Shown here piece after piece: positions 34,486 to 42,887 of a DNA stretch of 64,000 nt. How positions within the stretch are numbered: the first letter of the stretch is position 1; each line of letters opens with the position of its first letter. Source of the DNA: Aridibaculum aurantiacum (GTDB taxonomy: Bacteria; Bacteroidota; Bacteroidia; Chitinophagales; Chitinophagaceae); the NCBI RefSeq assembly GCF_017355875.1, contig NZ_JAFEWC010000001.1:372001-436000 (forward strand), written 5' to 3'. The translations under genes were made by a program, and so were the position numbers. The notes under the pieces were generated by a model. The model did no database searches. It saw nothing but the letters and a program-made list of their open reading frames with translations, and was not told the DNA's origin.

Positions 34486-35934
34486 TTAGAAATCTGCAGC
34501 TGTATGTATGAAGAAGCCACGTTCTCCTAATTGGTTGAAGCTGTATTCTATTTTCAAAACCATGTCGTAGATGGAGAGAATATCGACACCAGCGCCCCAT
34601 GTACGTAGTATCTTATTGTTGAGCATGCTATTGCCAACATAGCGGTTAGGCAAGTGAGCATAACCTACATCACCATAGGCTTTCAGCATAAAACGGAAAG
34701 GAATTTTATCGTGTGTCTTAGTATTGATCGGGTTCTTTATGTTGAAAGCAAGAACTTTTTTAATGGCGGTGGCACGGGCAACTCCACCAAATACACCTTG
34801 TATAACGTACGGTTCTAAACCACGCATATAAAAATCTGCACTGCCAAACATTCCAAGACTATAATAGGCCTGGTTGAATGGCATTTTTAGCAAACCTGCA
34901 GCCTGGAACTGTAGGTAAGAAGTTGTAAACACCTCTTTAGTAAACGTTCCTCTAAATCCTATTTGCCCTAAAAAATCTTTACTGAAACGGGTGGAAGCAT
35001 ATGCATCGCCCATGAAGCCGCGTGTAGGGTAGGGGATGTAGTCCACATCAAAATGCTGGATGCTGTATGAAAAGCCGCTGTACTTTATCCTTTTCCTACC
35101 CTCTGGGTGATAGGCTGGATTTTTTTCCAATATAGTATCATCAATTTCTACATCATTGTATTGCACCCTAAAGTGGTGGCGGGTTTTAATAGCCGGTCGG
35201 TAAGAGTAACCAACATCAATATGAAAGCTCCTATTAAGGAAAGCATCAGGGTTGCGTACAAACAATTGTTTATTCATGCTATCAGCATAATTCACTTCGC
35301 GGTTGCGGTTATAGCTTACACCTATTGACATCCCGTGTTTCAATGACTTCTCAATGAATGGGTTTTCATACCGTATATAAACCTGCTGTGTATAACCGGC
35401 AACCAATGCAAAGTTCAGGTGGTCGTTTCGGCCACTTACATTGTTTTGCATGAATTTGATACCGTAGTTCACCCGTTGCAGGCTGCGGTTATGCTCTACC
35501 CACCAGTCATTAAAGTTTCTACCTACTATTTTGAAATAAGGAAGAGGGAAGAGGTACCATCTTTCTTTTACCACTACTTGTACAAATGCTACTTCTTCTG
35601 CATACTTGGCGGTAACCTCTACATCTACAAACAAGGTGGTGTTCATAAGCTGCTGCCTTGCCAGCTCCAGTTTTTCCTTTAGCGTGGATTTTAGCATGTA
35701 GTCGCCTTGCTTGAAAGGAATTTCCCGCTGTATGATATATTCTTTTGTCTTCTTGTAGCCCAGGATAGTGATATTACCAACCATCACCAGGCTGCCGAGG
35801 CTATCTGCTTCTGCAGCCGGAAGAATGGATGCAGTTTTTTCTATTGATGTTGAGTCTTGCTGCGCATATAGATTTTGTACAACGCAGATAAAGGATAAGT
35901 AAACCAGCAAAAAGCACCTGCAGGTAAAAAACAT
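34486..35934 (-). CDS. POTRA-containing BamA/TamA-like outer-membrane protein
   Basis: The 482-residue product has a signal peptide (about 1-24), a single POTRA-like domain (about 48-125, opening VGNITILGYKKTKEYII), and a barrel of about 350 residues ending in an aromatic-rich strand (GERGFFIHTAADF). One POTRA and a 16-strand-size barrel fit the small Omp85 proteins of Bacteroidota, distinct from BamA encoded downstream at 28788-31529. The substrate is unknown. It may act in surface transport or assembly; this is inference. Confidence 0.8.
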   Translation of the reverse strand: MFFTCRCFLLVYLSFICVVQNLYAQQDSTSIEKTASILPAAEADSLGSLVMVGNITILGYKKTKEYIIQREIPFKQGDYMLKSTLKEKLELARQQLMNTTLFVDVEVTAKYAEEVAFVQVVVKERWYLFPLPYFKIVGRNFNDWWVEHNRSLQRVNYGIKFMQNNVSGRNDHLNFALVAGYTQQVYIRYENPFIEKSLKHGMSIGVSYNRNREVNYADSMNKQLFVRNPDAFLNRSFHIDVGYSYRPAIKTRHHFRVQYNDVEIDDTILEKNPAYHPEGRKRIKYSGFSYSIQHFDVDYIPYPTRGFMGDAYASTRFSKDFLGQIGFRGTFTKEVFTTSYLQFQAAGLLKMPFNQAYYSLGMFGSADFYMRGLEPYVIQGVFGGVARATAIKKVLAFNIKNPINTKTHDKIPFRFMLKAYGDVGYAHLPNRYVGNSMLNNKILRTWGAGVDILSIYDMVLKIEYSFNQLGERGFFIHTAADF

Positions 35935-36053
35935 TTGAAGACTATGCTGGTTTTTTAATCATGAAAAATCTTATTGATAGCCGTGCATGTAGTATAGCTA
36001 AATGCAGTTGACAAAAGGTACTAGTGTAGTTTTGGGAATATTGATAGAAACAA

Positions 36054-36713
36054 TCAAATCTTGAGGTACGACATCAGGTGATTGTAGTTGTACCTAAGTT
36101 CGTTCTCATAATGTTCTTCACCAATAAAGTAGCGAATACTGTACTCATAGCGCTGAAATGTAGCTATAATATCAGAAACCTCTTGTTTATTGATTTTTAT
36201 AGTTACGACTAAAAGCCCGGTTTCGGTTTCGGTGTAGGTGTTAAATTGAGTTATATGAGCATCATTGGTTTCTACTAACCTGCTTATTTCTCCAAAGGAA
36301 TAACTCTTACGTTCCATTTCCAGCACAATGATAGCCCCTATTTCCTCGGCCCCGGTAAACTGTGTGGCTGTTTTTAATAATTCCTGGCAGGTGATGGCGC
36401 CAACCCATTCCATCTCATCATTTACAACTGGTACCAACGAAAGCTGGTTGGTAGAAGCAAGCTTTAAGGCACTGAGAAAATGTTCAGTAGACTTAACTGA
36501 GCGAATAATGAAATCGTTCCGTAAATATTGAAGTACACCATCTTCCTCTACATCCAGCAGGTCATCTTTGCAAACCAATCCTATGAACTTCTTGTCTTCT
36601 ACTATGGGAAGGTGAATAATATCGAAGTCATCCATCAACTGAAGGGCAAGGGAAACTTTATCTTCTGGCTCTACTGTAGGATAATGATTGGTGATAAGTT
36701 GGCTGATCAGCAT
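36054..36713 (-). CDS. CBS-domain protein with C-terminal ACT-like region
   Basis: The 219-residue cytoplasmic protein has two CBS repeats (about 1-55 and 70-125), which in other proteins bind adenosyl nucleotides. They are followed by an 85-residue region (about 130-215) with an ACT-like strand-helix pattern (IGAIIVLEMERKSYSFGEISRLVE). It is placed upstream of nadK in a conserved-looking block, so a nucleotide-sensing role is plausible but unproven. Confidence 0.78.
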   Translation of the reverse strand: MLISQLITNHYPTVEPEDKVSLALQLMDDFDIIHLPIVEDKKFIGLVCKDDLLDVEEDGVLQYLRNDFIIRSVKSTEHFLSALKLASTNQLSLVPVVNDEMEWVGAITCQELLKTATQFTGAEEIGAIIVLEMERKSYSFGEISRLVETNDAHITQFNTYTETETGLLVVTIKINKQEVSDIIATFQRYEYSIRYFIGEEHYENELRYNYNHLMSYLKI

Positions 36714-36755
36714 GTAATTCCCTTCTTTTTTATATTCTTATGGAGACAACAATTA

Positions 36756-37535
36756 CTACGCCAACGTTGCCGCGGGTTCTGCATGTTTCGCCAGGAATTG
36801 ATCTAGTATAACATTGAATTCACCGGGTACTTCCATCATAGGAGCGTGGCCACATTTATCAATAAAATGAAGTTCGCTGTTTGGAATTAGCCTGTTGAAT
36901 TCTTTAGCAACAAATGGCGGAGTGATGGTATCGTTGTTACCCCAGATAAGGCAAGTAGGTTGTTTTACCTGGCTCAGCTCTTCGCCCAGGTTGTTACGTA
37001 TAGCGCTTTTCGCTAATGAAATAATCTTGATGACTTTTAACCGGTTGTTGGTTATTTCAAAAACTTCATTTACCAGTTCTTCGGTAGCCATTGCCGGGTC
37101 GTAAAAAGTAAGCTCAGTCTTTTTACGGATATATTCTTTATCGCCACGCTTAGGATAGCTATCGCCCATCCCGTTTTCAAATAAACCTGAACTACCTGTG
37201 AGCGTAAGAGTTTTTATTCTTTCAGGATGCTTAAGTATATGAACCAGCGCTACGTGTCCACCAAGTGAGTTACCAAGCAGGTGAATGTTTTTATAATCGC
37301 GTGCTTCTATGAATTTGTGGACAAACTTTTCAAGTCCGCCCACGGTAGTATGAAAAATATCCAATTCAAACAGTGGGAGCATAGGTACTACCACCTTGTA
37401 GTTTTGGCTAAAATGTTCTATCAGGTCTTTAAAATTACTTAGGGCGCCAAACAGGCCATGAAGCAATACAAGAGGCTCACCTTGCCCCTTTTCTATATAT
37501 TTAAATTTATCCTGTTGTTTAATCTCGTACTGCAT
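36756..37535 (-). CDS. Alpha/beta hydrolase
   Basis: The 259-residue enzyme has the alpha/beta hydrolase fold: LLHGLFG oxyanion region (24-30), nucleophile S90 in GNSLGGH, an Asp in CLIWGNNDTITP (near 208), and the catalytic His in DKCGHAPMMEVP (near 237). There is no signal peptide. The substrate is unknown; the sequence is of the general esterase or meta-cleavage-product hydrolase type. It begins the minus-strand envelope block and is followed 42 bp later by the CBS gene. Confidence 0.88.
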   Translation of the reverse strand: MQYEIKQQDKFKYIEKGQGEPLVLLHGLFGALSNFKDLIEHFSQNYKVVVPMLPLFELDIFHTTVGGLEKFVHKFIEARDYKNIHLLGNSLGGHVALVHILKHPERIKTLTLTGSSGLFENGMGDSYPKRGDKEYIRKKTELTFYDPAMATEELVNEVFEITNNRLKVIKIISLAKSAIRNNLGEELSQVKQPTCLIWGNNDTITPPFVAKEFNRLIPNSELHFIDKCGHAPMMEVPGEFNVILDQFLAKHAEPAATLA

Positions 37536-37679
37536 CTGCTGTCTGGTTCTAAAGAATTCTTAGTTCTACAAATAAAGTAAATAATATCAATGCCATCTTT
37601 TCTCAACAGCTTTACAAGGTTTGCTGTGTTAACTGCTTCACGCTAAAATAGTTGAATTTGTGCTAAAATAGCTGTTTTA

Positions 37680-38222
37680 CTACTTGCCACTCCCTTTGGC
37701 GTTTACATTTTCAAAGAATTCCGATAGCTGCGCAAACATATCCCGGAAGAAAGGTAACACCAAGCCAATGCCATCTACTACCGCTGGCCCAAAAGGCGCT
37801 ATGATGGAAAAAGTAGAAGATGCTTGTTGTGTTTCTTCTGAAATAAGACCAATATTGGCTGCATAAAAAAGAATAACACTATAGATCAGCAGGTAGATCA
37901 TTCCGTACAGGATGATACCACCAAGTGTATCTGCCCAGCCCAACATCACAATGCTTACTGCTTTCTTCACCATCCTTGCACCTATTCTTACTAAAAACAT
38001 CACACCAATAAAAACCAGGAAGAAGGACAAAATAGGCAACCACTTGCCGGTGATACCTGCATCTGCCTGCAGAGATGCAGCTACCGTAGCGGATAGCTTT
38101 AGCGCTGCTGCCAAACCTATCATCAAGGCAAAAAAAGAAAACACAGCTACAATAAGCCCCCGGCTAAAACCTTTGAAGATGGCAAATACCACCAGGAACA
38201 GGAAGATGATGTCAATTATCAT
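37680..38222 (-). CDS. CvpA family membrane protein
   Basis: The 180-residue inner-membrane protein has four hydrophobic segments with the CvpA pattern: MIIDIIFLFLVVFAIFKGFS at the start, FSFFALMIGLAAAL, a central AWADTLGG-like turn (GWADTLGGIILYG), and a short polar tail. CvpA homologues are linked to colicin V production and envelope stress, with unclear mechanism. It is 48 bp after the YqeY gene. Confidence 0.85.
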   Translation of the reverse strand: MIIDIIFLFLVVFAIFKGFSRGLIVAVFSFFALMIGLAAALKLSATVAASLQADAGITGKWLPILSFFLVFIGVMFLVRIGARMVKKAVSIVMLGWADTLGGIILYGMIYLLIYSVILFYAANIGLISEETQQASSTFSIIAPFGPAVVDGIGLVLPFFRDMFAQLSEFFENVNAKGSGK

Positions 38223-38270
38223 AAATAGATAGATCCGGGAACTGAACCAGCGCCCGAACCTTTATTAGTA

Positions 38271-38723
38271 TTACTTACTCAACAATTCTTTTACTGCAGC
38301 AGAAATGGCTTTGCCATCAGCACGACCAGCTAATTTCTTAGTAGCAGCACCCATCACCTTGCCCATATCTGCTGGCGAACTTGCACCGGTTTCAGCTATC
38401 ACTGCCTGCACTTCAGCTTTCAGTTCTTCTTCAGTTAGTTGTGCTGGTAAAAATTTTTCTATAACAGCTATTTCTTCCTGCTCTTTCTGTGCAAGGTCTT
38501 CGCGGTTCTGTTGTTTGTAAATGTCAAGGCTGTCGCGGCGCTGCTTTACTAGTTTTTGAAGCAGCTTGGTTTCATCCTCTTCTTTAAGTTCGCCACCAGC
38601 GCCTTCCGATGTTTTAGCTAAAATGATTGCTGCTTTTACTGCACGCAAACTTCTTAATGCTGCTTCATCTTTTGCTTTCATGGCGTCTTTCATTTCAGCC
38701 ATTACCTTTTGTTCCAGGTTCAT
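38271..38723 (-). CDS. GatB/YqeY domain-containing protein
   Basis: The 150-residue helical protein matches the YqeY tail domain related to GatB: LRSLRAVKAAIILAKTSE near the start and the diagnostic end GKVMGAATKKLAGRADGKAI. It may aid tRNA amidation or have an independent role; this is unknown. It precedes cvpA on the same strand. Confidence 0.92.
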   Translation of the reverse strand: MNLEQKVMAEMKDAMKAKDEAALRSLRAVKAAIILAKTSEGAGGELKEEDETKLLQKLVKQRRDSLDIYKQQNREDLAQKEQEEIAVIEKFLPAQLTEEELKAEVQAVIAETGASSPADMGKVMGAATKKLAGRADGKAISAAVKELLSK

Positions 38724-38794
38724 ATATATGGGATGTTTAGAGGGTATTATTATGTTTGATCAATTACCTATTCGGTTAGAGCAGGCATTCAAGG

Positions 38795-39145
38795 CTAGCT
38801 CAGTTTATTTGACTGCAGCTGCGAGTCGCGGAATTTGGTGTAGAATTCTTTTGCAAAATTCTTGATATCAGCTGTAAGTTCAGCTTGTTGTGTAGCACGA
38901 TTAAAAGTATCAGCCATGGTTACAAAAGTCTGGTAGAAAAAATCTGCCATTTCATCCACCATCATTTCTTTGGTCCAAAGATCTACGCGCAAAGCAGTTT
39001 TGTCTGCGCCGTCCCAAAATGCCAGCATCATTGCTTTGGCTTTTTGTGCTTGTTCCGCTGTACTGTCCGATGCGCTCCAGGTAATTCCTTCAGGCACTTT
39101 TTCTCTATCTAAATGAACATCTATGGTGATTGTACTTTTCGACAT
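38795..39145 (-). CDS. gldC: Gliding motility protein GldC
   Basis: The 116-residue cytoplasmic protein reads as GldC: a short strand with ITIDVHLDREKVPEGITW, then KAKAMMLAFWDGADKTALRV and MVDEMADFFYQTFVTMADTF. GldC is required for normal gliding in Flavobacterium, but the gene is also kept in non-gliding Bacteroidota. No gldB or other gld gene is adjacent, so motility cannot be inferred from it alone. It is a strong taxonomic marker. Confidence 0.93.
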   Translation of the reverse strand: MSKSTITIDVHLDREKVPEGITWSASDSTAEQAQKAKAMMLAFWDGADKTALRVDLWTKEMMVDEMADFFYQTFVTMADTFNRATQQAELTADIKNFAKEFYTKFRDSQLQSNKLS

Positions 39146-39219
39146 TGTATGGTAGTTATAAATAAAAATTTAAATGTTGTTGACTGGGCAATTTTTGTAC
39201 CGCCGCAAAAATAGGAGAG

Positions 39220-40347
39220 TTATTTTGAAACAGCTTTTTCAATGGCATTCCACATCAGGTCAGCAGTGGCATCCCATGTAAATTTTCTTGCTTGCTCCTT
39301 TCCCTTTTCAATAAGGCTGCTGCGCAATTTTTCATCTTTAAAAATGCGCTGCATGTTGTCGGCAATGGCTTGGGGATTATCAGCATCTGCATACAAGGCA
39401 GCATCGCCACCTACCTCAGGCATACTACTGCTGTTTGATGTGAGCACCGGCACTTCGCACTGCATGGCTTCTACTATTGGTACACCAAAACCTTCAAAAA
39501 AGCTTGGGTACACTACAGCATACGCCGACGCTACCACCTGTGCCAGTGCTTCTTCCGGCAGGTAATCCAGCAATATCACTTCATCGCGGTATTTGTAGGT
39601 CTTTAATTTTCCAAGGGTATCGTCGTACATCCAACCTTTTTTACCGGCAACCAAAAGCTTCATGTTGGTTCGCTGCCATTTTTTGAAATTGGAGAAAGCC
39701 TTTAGCAGGTTCAGCAGGTTTTTGCGTGGATGAATACCACCAACAAATAAGAAGTATTCAAACCCTTGCGCGTATTTCTCTTTTACTTCTTCACGTTGCT
39801 CCCAATCCACAGGTTTAAAAACAGCTTTTGCCGCACTACCTACATTTATAATTTTTTCTGCAGGTGTTTTATACCTCTTGATGATGTCTGCTTTAGAAAA
39901 TTCAGAAACAGTGGCCACCACTTTTGCTTTACGTAAAAACTTCCCGGTGTGGGTTTTATAAAAGAAAAGATGATGCTTAGGGATGAACCGCGGGAAATGT
40001 AGAAAAGCAAGATCGTGCACTACCAGTACCTGCGGCTTGAATGTAGTAAGGCTGCAAAATCCGTCGGGGCTAACAAAAACATCTGCTTTATGCTTTAGTA
40101 GTGCCAGCGGCACCTTTACATCGAACCACCAGCGAAAGCTAAATGCATGACGTGCGGCAGGTTTGATGACAAGCGGCGTTACATTAGCAGGAAGTGCAAG
40201 GTTTGTGGGAATTTCGCGGTCAAATAAAAACAGGAACTCATGCTCAGGGTGCTGCTGAGCAACCCGGTAAAAAACTTCCTTAGTAAAATAGCCATAACCT
40301 TCTAGTTCGCCCGCCACCAAAAAACGAGCATTGACCGCTATCCGCAT
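39220..40347 (-). CDS. Glycosyltransferase family 4 (GT-B fold)
   Basis: The 375-residue cytosolic enzyme begins with the sugar-acceptor domain (MRIAVNARFL, typical of mannosyltransferase-like GT4 proteins) and ends with the nucleotide-sugar domain. The latter contains FVGGIHPRKNLLNLLKAF and the EX7E motif in FFEGFGVPIVEAM (around 280). It likely transfers a sugar to an envelope polysaccharide or lipid, but donor and acceptor cannot be read. No other polysaccharide genes are next to it. Confidence 0.9.
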   Translation of the reverse strand: MRIAVNARFLVAGELEGYGYFTKEVFYRVAQQHPEHEFLFLFDREIPTNLALPANVTPLVIKPAARHAFSFRWWFDVKVPLALLKHKADVFVSPDGFCSLTTFKPQVLVVHDLAFLHFPRFIPKHHLFFYKTHTGKFLRKAKVVATVSEFSKADIIKRYKTPAEKIINVGSAAKAVFKPVDWEQREEVKEKYAQGFEYFLFVGGIHPRKNLLNLLKAFSNFKKWQRTNMKLLVAGKKGWMYDDTLGKLKTYKYRDEVILLDYLPEEALAQVVASAYAVVYPSFFEGFGVPIVEAMQCEVPVLTSNSSSMPEVGGDAALYADADNPQAIADNMQRIFKDEKLRSSLIEKGKEQARKFTWDATADLMWNAIEKAVSK

Positions 40348-40393
40348 GGCCGCAAAAGTAAGATTTAGGAATGTCAGTCACATTCTGAAGATC

Positions 40394-41530
40394 ATGACAG
40401 CTTTATTTCATCATCTTTTACCTTTAGTACAAATACATCAGATGCGGAAATGGCTGCAGGCGTGGTTGAGAAGACCGGTAATGCGATGGGCACATCAACA
40501 TGCTTCACGTCCTGTAAAGGAAAGGGTGCACGAAGCGCTAAAAGAACTGTACCATCAACTCCTTCACCATCCTGGAAAGCGAGGACCTGTAATAGATTTT
40601 GATCCTGCTTCTGATGCTTTCATAATTTTTTCTGATCATCATAAAGGAGCTAAAAACGGAGCGGATGATTTTGCAAAAGCAGAACCTACTTACCTGGCAG
40701 CGCTTGATCATTATTATGAACGGGGTTATCATTTGGTAGCACTGGGTGATGTAGAAGAGCTATGGGAAAACCTATTTCTTTCGGTGAAAAAGCACAATGT
40801 TCCTTCGTTCACCAAAGAAGGATTGTTTGTACATGCTGATCGTTTCACCAAAGTTTTTGGTAACCACGATCTGTTATGGGATAATGATCCGTTTGCACCA
40901 CTTTACCTTGAACAGATGTACGGCAAAAAGCTAAAGGTATATGAGGGATTGATTTTACAAACCACTGTTAATGATGAGCAACTAAATATCTTTCTTACCC
41001 ACGGGCACCAGGGTGACTCCATGAGTGATGGCAACTGGTTTAGCAAAGCATTTATCTATTATGTGTGGGCGCCATTGCAGGCATACTTGGGTACAAATCC
41101 AAATACACCGGCATATGATGGTGCACTAAAGAGCGAGCATAATAAGCTGATGTACGAATGGGTAGCCAATATAAAGAACATCCTGCTCATTACCGGTCAT
41201 ACGCACCAGCCTGTATTTGAGTCGCTCACGCACCTTGAGCGACTGTATAAACACCTGGGACAAGCAATTCTTACCCATGACGAAGCTCTGATTGCAAAAC
41301 TGCGCGGCGAGATTGCATTGCGTAGAAGCGAAGGTGAAACGGTGCCGGACTTTGCCGATCATAAGCCTTCTTATTTCAACACAGGCTGTTGCTGTTTTGA
41401 AGATGGCAGCATCACAGGTATTGAGATTGCCGAAGGTAGCATCAGGCTCATCAAATGGAGTTGCGAGAACAACATCCATCAACGTACGGTGCTGGAGCAA
41501 ATGGAACTAGCGGCGCTTGTAAATAAGTAG
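40394..41530 (+). CDS. Metallophosphoesterase, LpxH-like family
   Basis: The calcineurin-like motifs are complete: SDHHKG, GDVEELWE, FGNHDLLWD, THGHQGD and TGHTHQP, in order across 378 residues. The SD.H-GD..E.W-GNHD pattern is closest to the UDP-2,3-diacylglucosamine hydrolase type, but the protein is larger and has a basic amphipathic N-terminus, so the substrate is open. ATG 40394 is chosen over 40331, which overlaps the divergent glycosyltransferase; ATG 40442 is also possible. The stop lies in a small hairpin shared with the converging gene. Confidence 0.83.
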   Translation: MTALFHHLLPLVQIHQMRKWLQAWLRRPVMRWAHQHASRPVKERVHEALKELYHQLLHHPGKRGPVIDFDPASDAFIIFSDHHKGAKNGADDFAKAEPTYLAALDHYYERGYHLVALGDVEELWENLFLSVKKHNVPSFTKEGLFVHADRFTKVFGNHDLLWDNDPFAPLYLEQMYGKKLKVYEGLILQTTVNDEQLNIFLTHGHQGDSMSDGNWFSKAFIYYVWAPLQAYLGTNPNTPAYDGALKSEHNKLMYEWVANIKNILLITGHTHQPVFESLTHLERLYKHLGQAILTHDEALIAKLRGEIALRRSEGETVPDFADHKPSYFNTGCCCFEDGSITGIEIAEGSIRLIKWSCENNIHQRTVLEQMELAALVNK

Positions 41531-41537
41531 CTTATTA
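41522..41537. other. Small hairpin containing both stop codons
   Basis: AATAAG-TAG-CTTATT has a 6-bp stem and 3-nt loop. The loop is the phosphoesterase stop codon, and the YjdF-like stop (TTA on plus, 41535-41537) overlaps the second arm. It has no T-run and is unlikely to be a terminator by itself. Confidence 0.4.
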
Positions 41538-42197
41538 GGCAATGGTTTCGCCTTGTTCTTTTATGTTGAACACCTTCTTAATAAGCGATACAATAGTGGT
41601 GGCAAGTATGGCGCCTGCAAAAGCAAGTGCTATATCTTTTTGTGCATCCCAAATGTCGCCTTGCGTACCCAGGTATGCATCTCCCTGTGCTTTGAAAAAT
41701 ACATCAGCAACAGCCCATTCTATCAGTTCATAAAATCCACTGATGGAAAGCGTGATCTCAATCGGCAACATCCATGCAACCCACCGTGGAAACTTCAGCC
41801 ATTTCAAAAACATCTCACGCATTGGGTAGGCCAGCAAAAAACCAAAGCTAAAGTGAACAATCCGGTCATAGTGATTGCGCGACATATTGAATACATCCTG
41901 CAGGTAAAAGCCAAAGGGATTTTCTGCATAAGTATATTTTGAACCATATACATGCAGGCACAGGTAAATGCAAATAAGCAGGTAAGTAAGATCGCTGAAC
42001 TGGAACTTTCGGTAAGTGCCGCATACGAAAGCCAGGAAAAGAAAAACAAGGATATTCTCAAGTATCCAGTTTGCATAGTCTGTGCTTCCTACCAGCGAGT
42101 TGGCCCATACAGCACCAAACAGGAGCATGAACAATTTGATCCAGATATTCTTTGCGAAGGGAGTACGGTAGCTTGAAATAGCTATTGAAAAAGGCAT
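41535..42197 (-). CDS. DUF2238 (YjdF family) membrane protein
   Basis: The 220-residue protein has six or seven membrane helices. It carries the family marks: YDRIVHFSFGFLLAYP (about 110-126), GFYELIEWAVADVF and the DIWDAQKDIALAFAGA stretch. DUF2238 proteins are inner-membrane proteins of unknown function. It converges with the phosphoesterase gene with 4 bp between stops. Confidence 0.87.
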   Translation of the reverse strand: MPFSIAISSYRTPFAKNIWIKLFMLLFGAVWANSLVGSTDYANWILENILVFLFLAFVCGTYRKFQFSDLTYLLICIYLCLHVYGSKYTYAENPFGFYLQDVFNMSRNHYDRIVHFSFGFLLAYPMREMFLKWLKFPRWVAWMLPIEITLSISGFYELIEWAVADVFFKAQGDAYLGTQGDIWDAQKDIALAFAGAILATTIVSLIKKVFNIKEQGETIA

Positions 42198-42349
42198 CAG
42201 TTATGGGTTGATTGAGTACACAAAATAATTGTTGTGTAAATACAACGCGTTTTTTAATAAAAACGTGCATGAGCGGCCGGGTAAAGTGGAAGATAGGATC
42301 TGGACTTTTTCACGGCGCAAGGTTTGCAACAGGTAACAAAACATTTCAC

Positions 42350-42544
42350 ATGGAGAAAAAGATGTTTGGGATTATACTAACCGTGCTGGGCATAGCAGGC
42401 TTAATTGCGGCTGCATATTCTTTTGTTACCAGTAAATCGGGTTCTACCAATGTTCGGCTGGTTGCTACACTCGGTATTCTTGGCGGCATCTTCTTTTTCA
42501 CAGGTGTAGGATTACTGAATAACACCAAAGACAGGTCGGTGTAA
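42350..42544 (+). CDS. Small two-helix membrane protein, unknown function
   Basis: The 64-residue product starts MEKKMFGIILTVLGIAGLIA and has a second hydrophobic stretch (about 37-56) ending LLNNTKDRSV. The open frame extends upstream to 42212, but those 46 residues are Cys- and basic-rich with no membrane pattern, so ATG 42350 (or 42362) is preferred. I recognise no named family. It stands alone between the YjdF-like gene and a repeat-bearing gap. Confidence 0.6.
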   Translation: MEKKMFGIILTVLGIAGLIAAAYSFVTSKSGSTNVRLVATLGILGGIFFFTGVGLLNNTKDRSV

Positions 42545-42833
42545 ATAAGAGGTTGGAGATACGAATTACAAAATATGAAGTACGAAGTACGAGTAGGGTA
42601 GCTTGTAATTATTCTAATTATCTACATCACCTTGTAATCCTGACAACAAGTACCTATGTCTACTCCTTTGCCTCTTTATTGCTTATCATTCATAGTCAAG
42701 TCTTGAAGTAGGCAACCCGGTTGCAGAGATTTTCTATGCTACCTAATGTTCCTATGTCTCTATGTGTTATAGATGAGTCTCTTGACGCTAGTTAAGTAGT
42801 TCCCGATGCACAGTATTATATTGAAAACCTTGA
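42545..42833. other. Gene-free stretch with 7-bp periodic tract
   Basis: This gap before the katE terminator holds the heptad tract 42555-42597 and a weaker repetitive text around 42734-42771 with repeated CTATG and CCTA words. No convincing open frame or RNA gene was seen. Confidence 0.5.
42555..42597. repeat. 7-bp periodic tract (CGAAGTA type)
   Basis: Successive heptads read GGAGATA, CGAATTA, CAAAATA, TGAAGTA, CGAAGTA, CGAGTAG. The third base from the end is usually G or T and the last A is kept. Confidence 0.65.
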
Positions 42834-42866
42834 ATAAAAAAGAAGCGGCCATAAAGCCGCTTCTTT
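42834..42866 (-). terminator. Terminator of katE
   Basis: AAGAAGCGGC and GCCGCTTCTT form a 10-bp stem with a 6-nt loop, and T-rich sequence follows on the minus strand. Confidence 0.9.
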
Positions 42867-42887
42867 GCATTAAACTTATAGCATAAA

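Noticed and set aside
42212-42349. Upstream extension of the small membrane protein gene
   Set aside because: The 46 residues are Cys- and Arg-rich without pattern, and ATG 42350 precedes the membrane segment.
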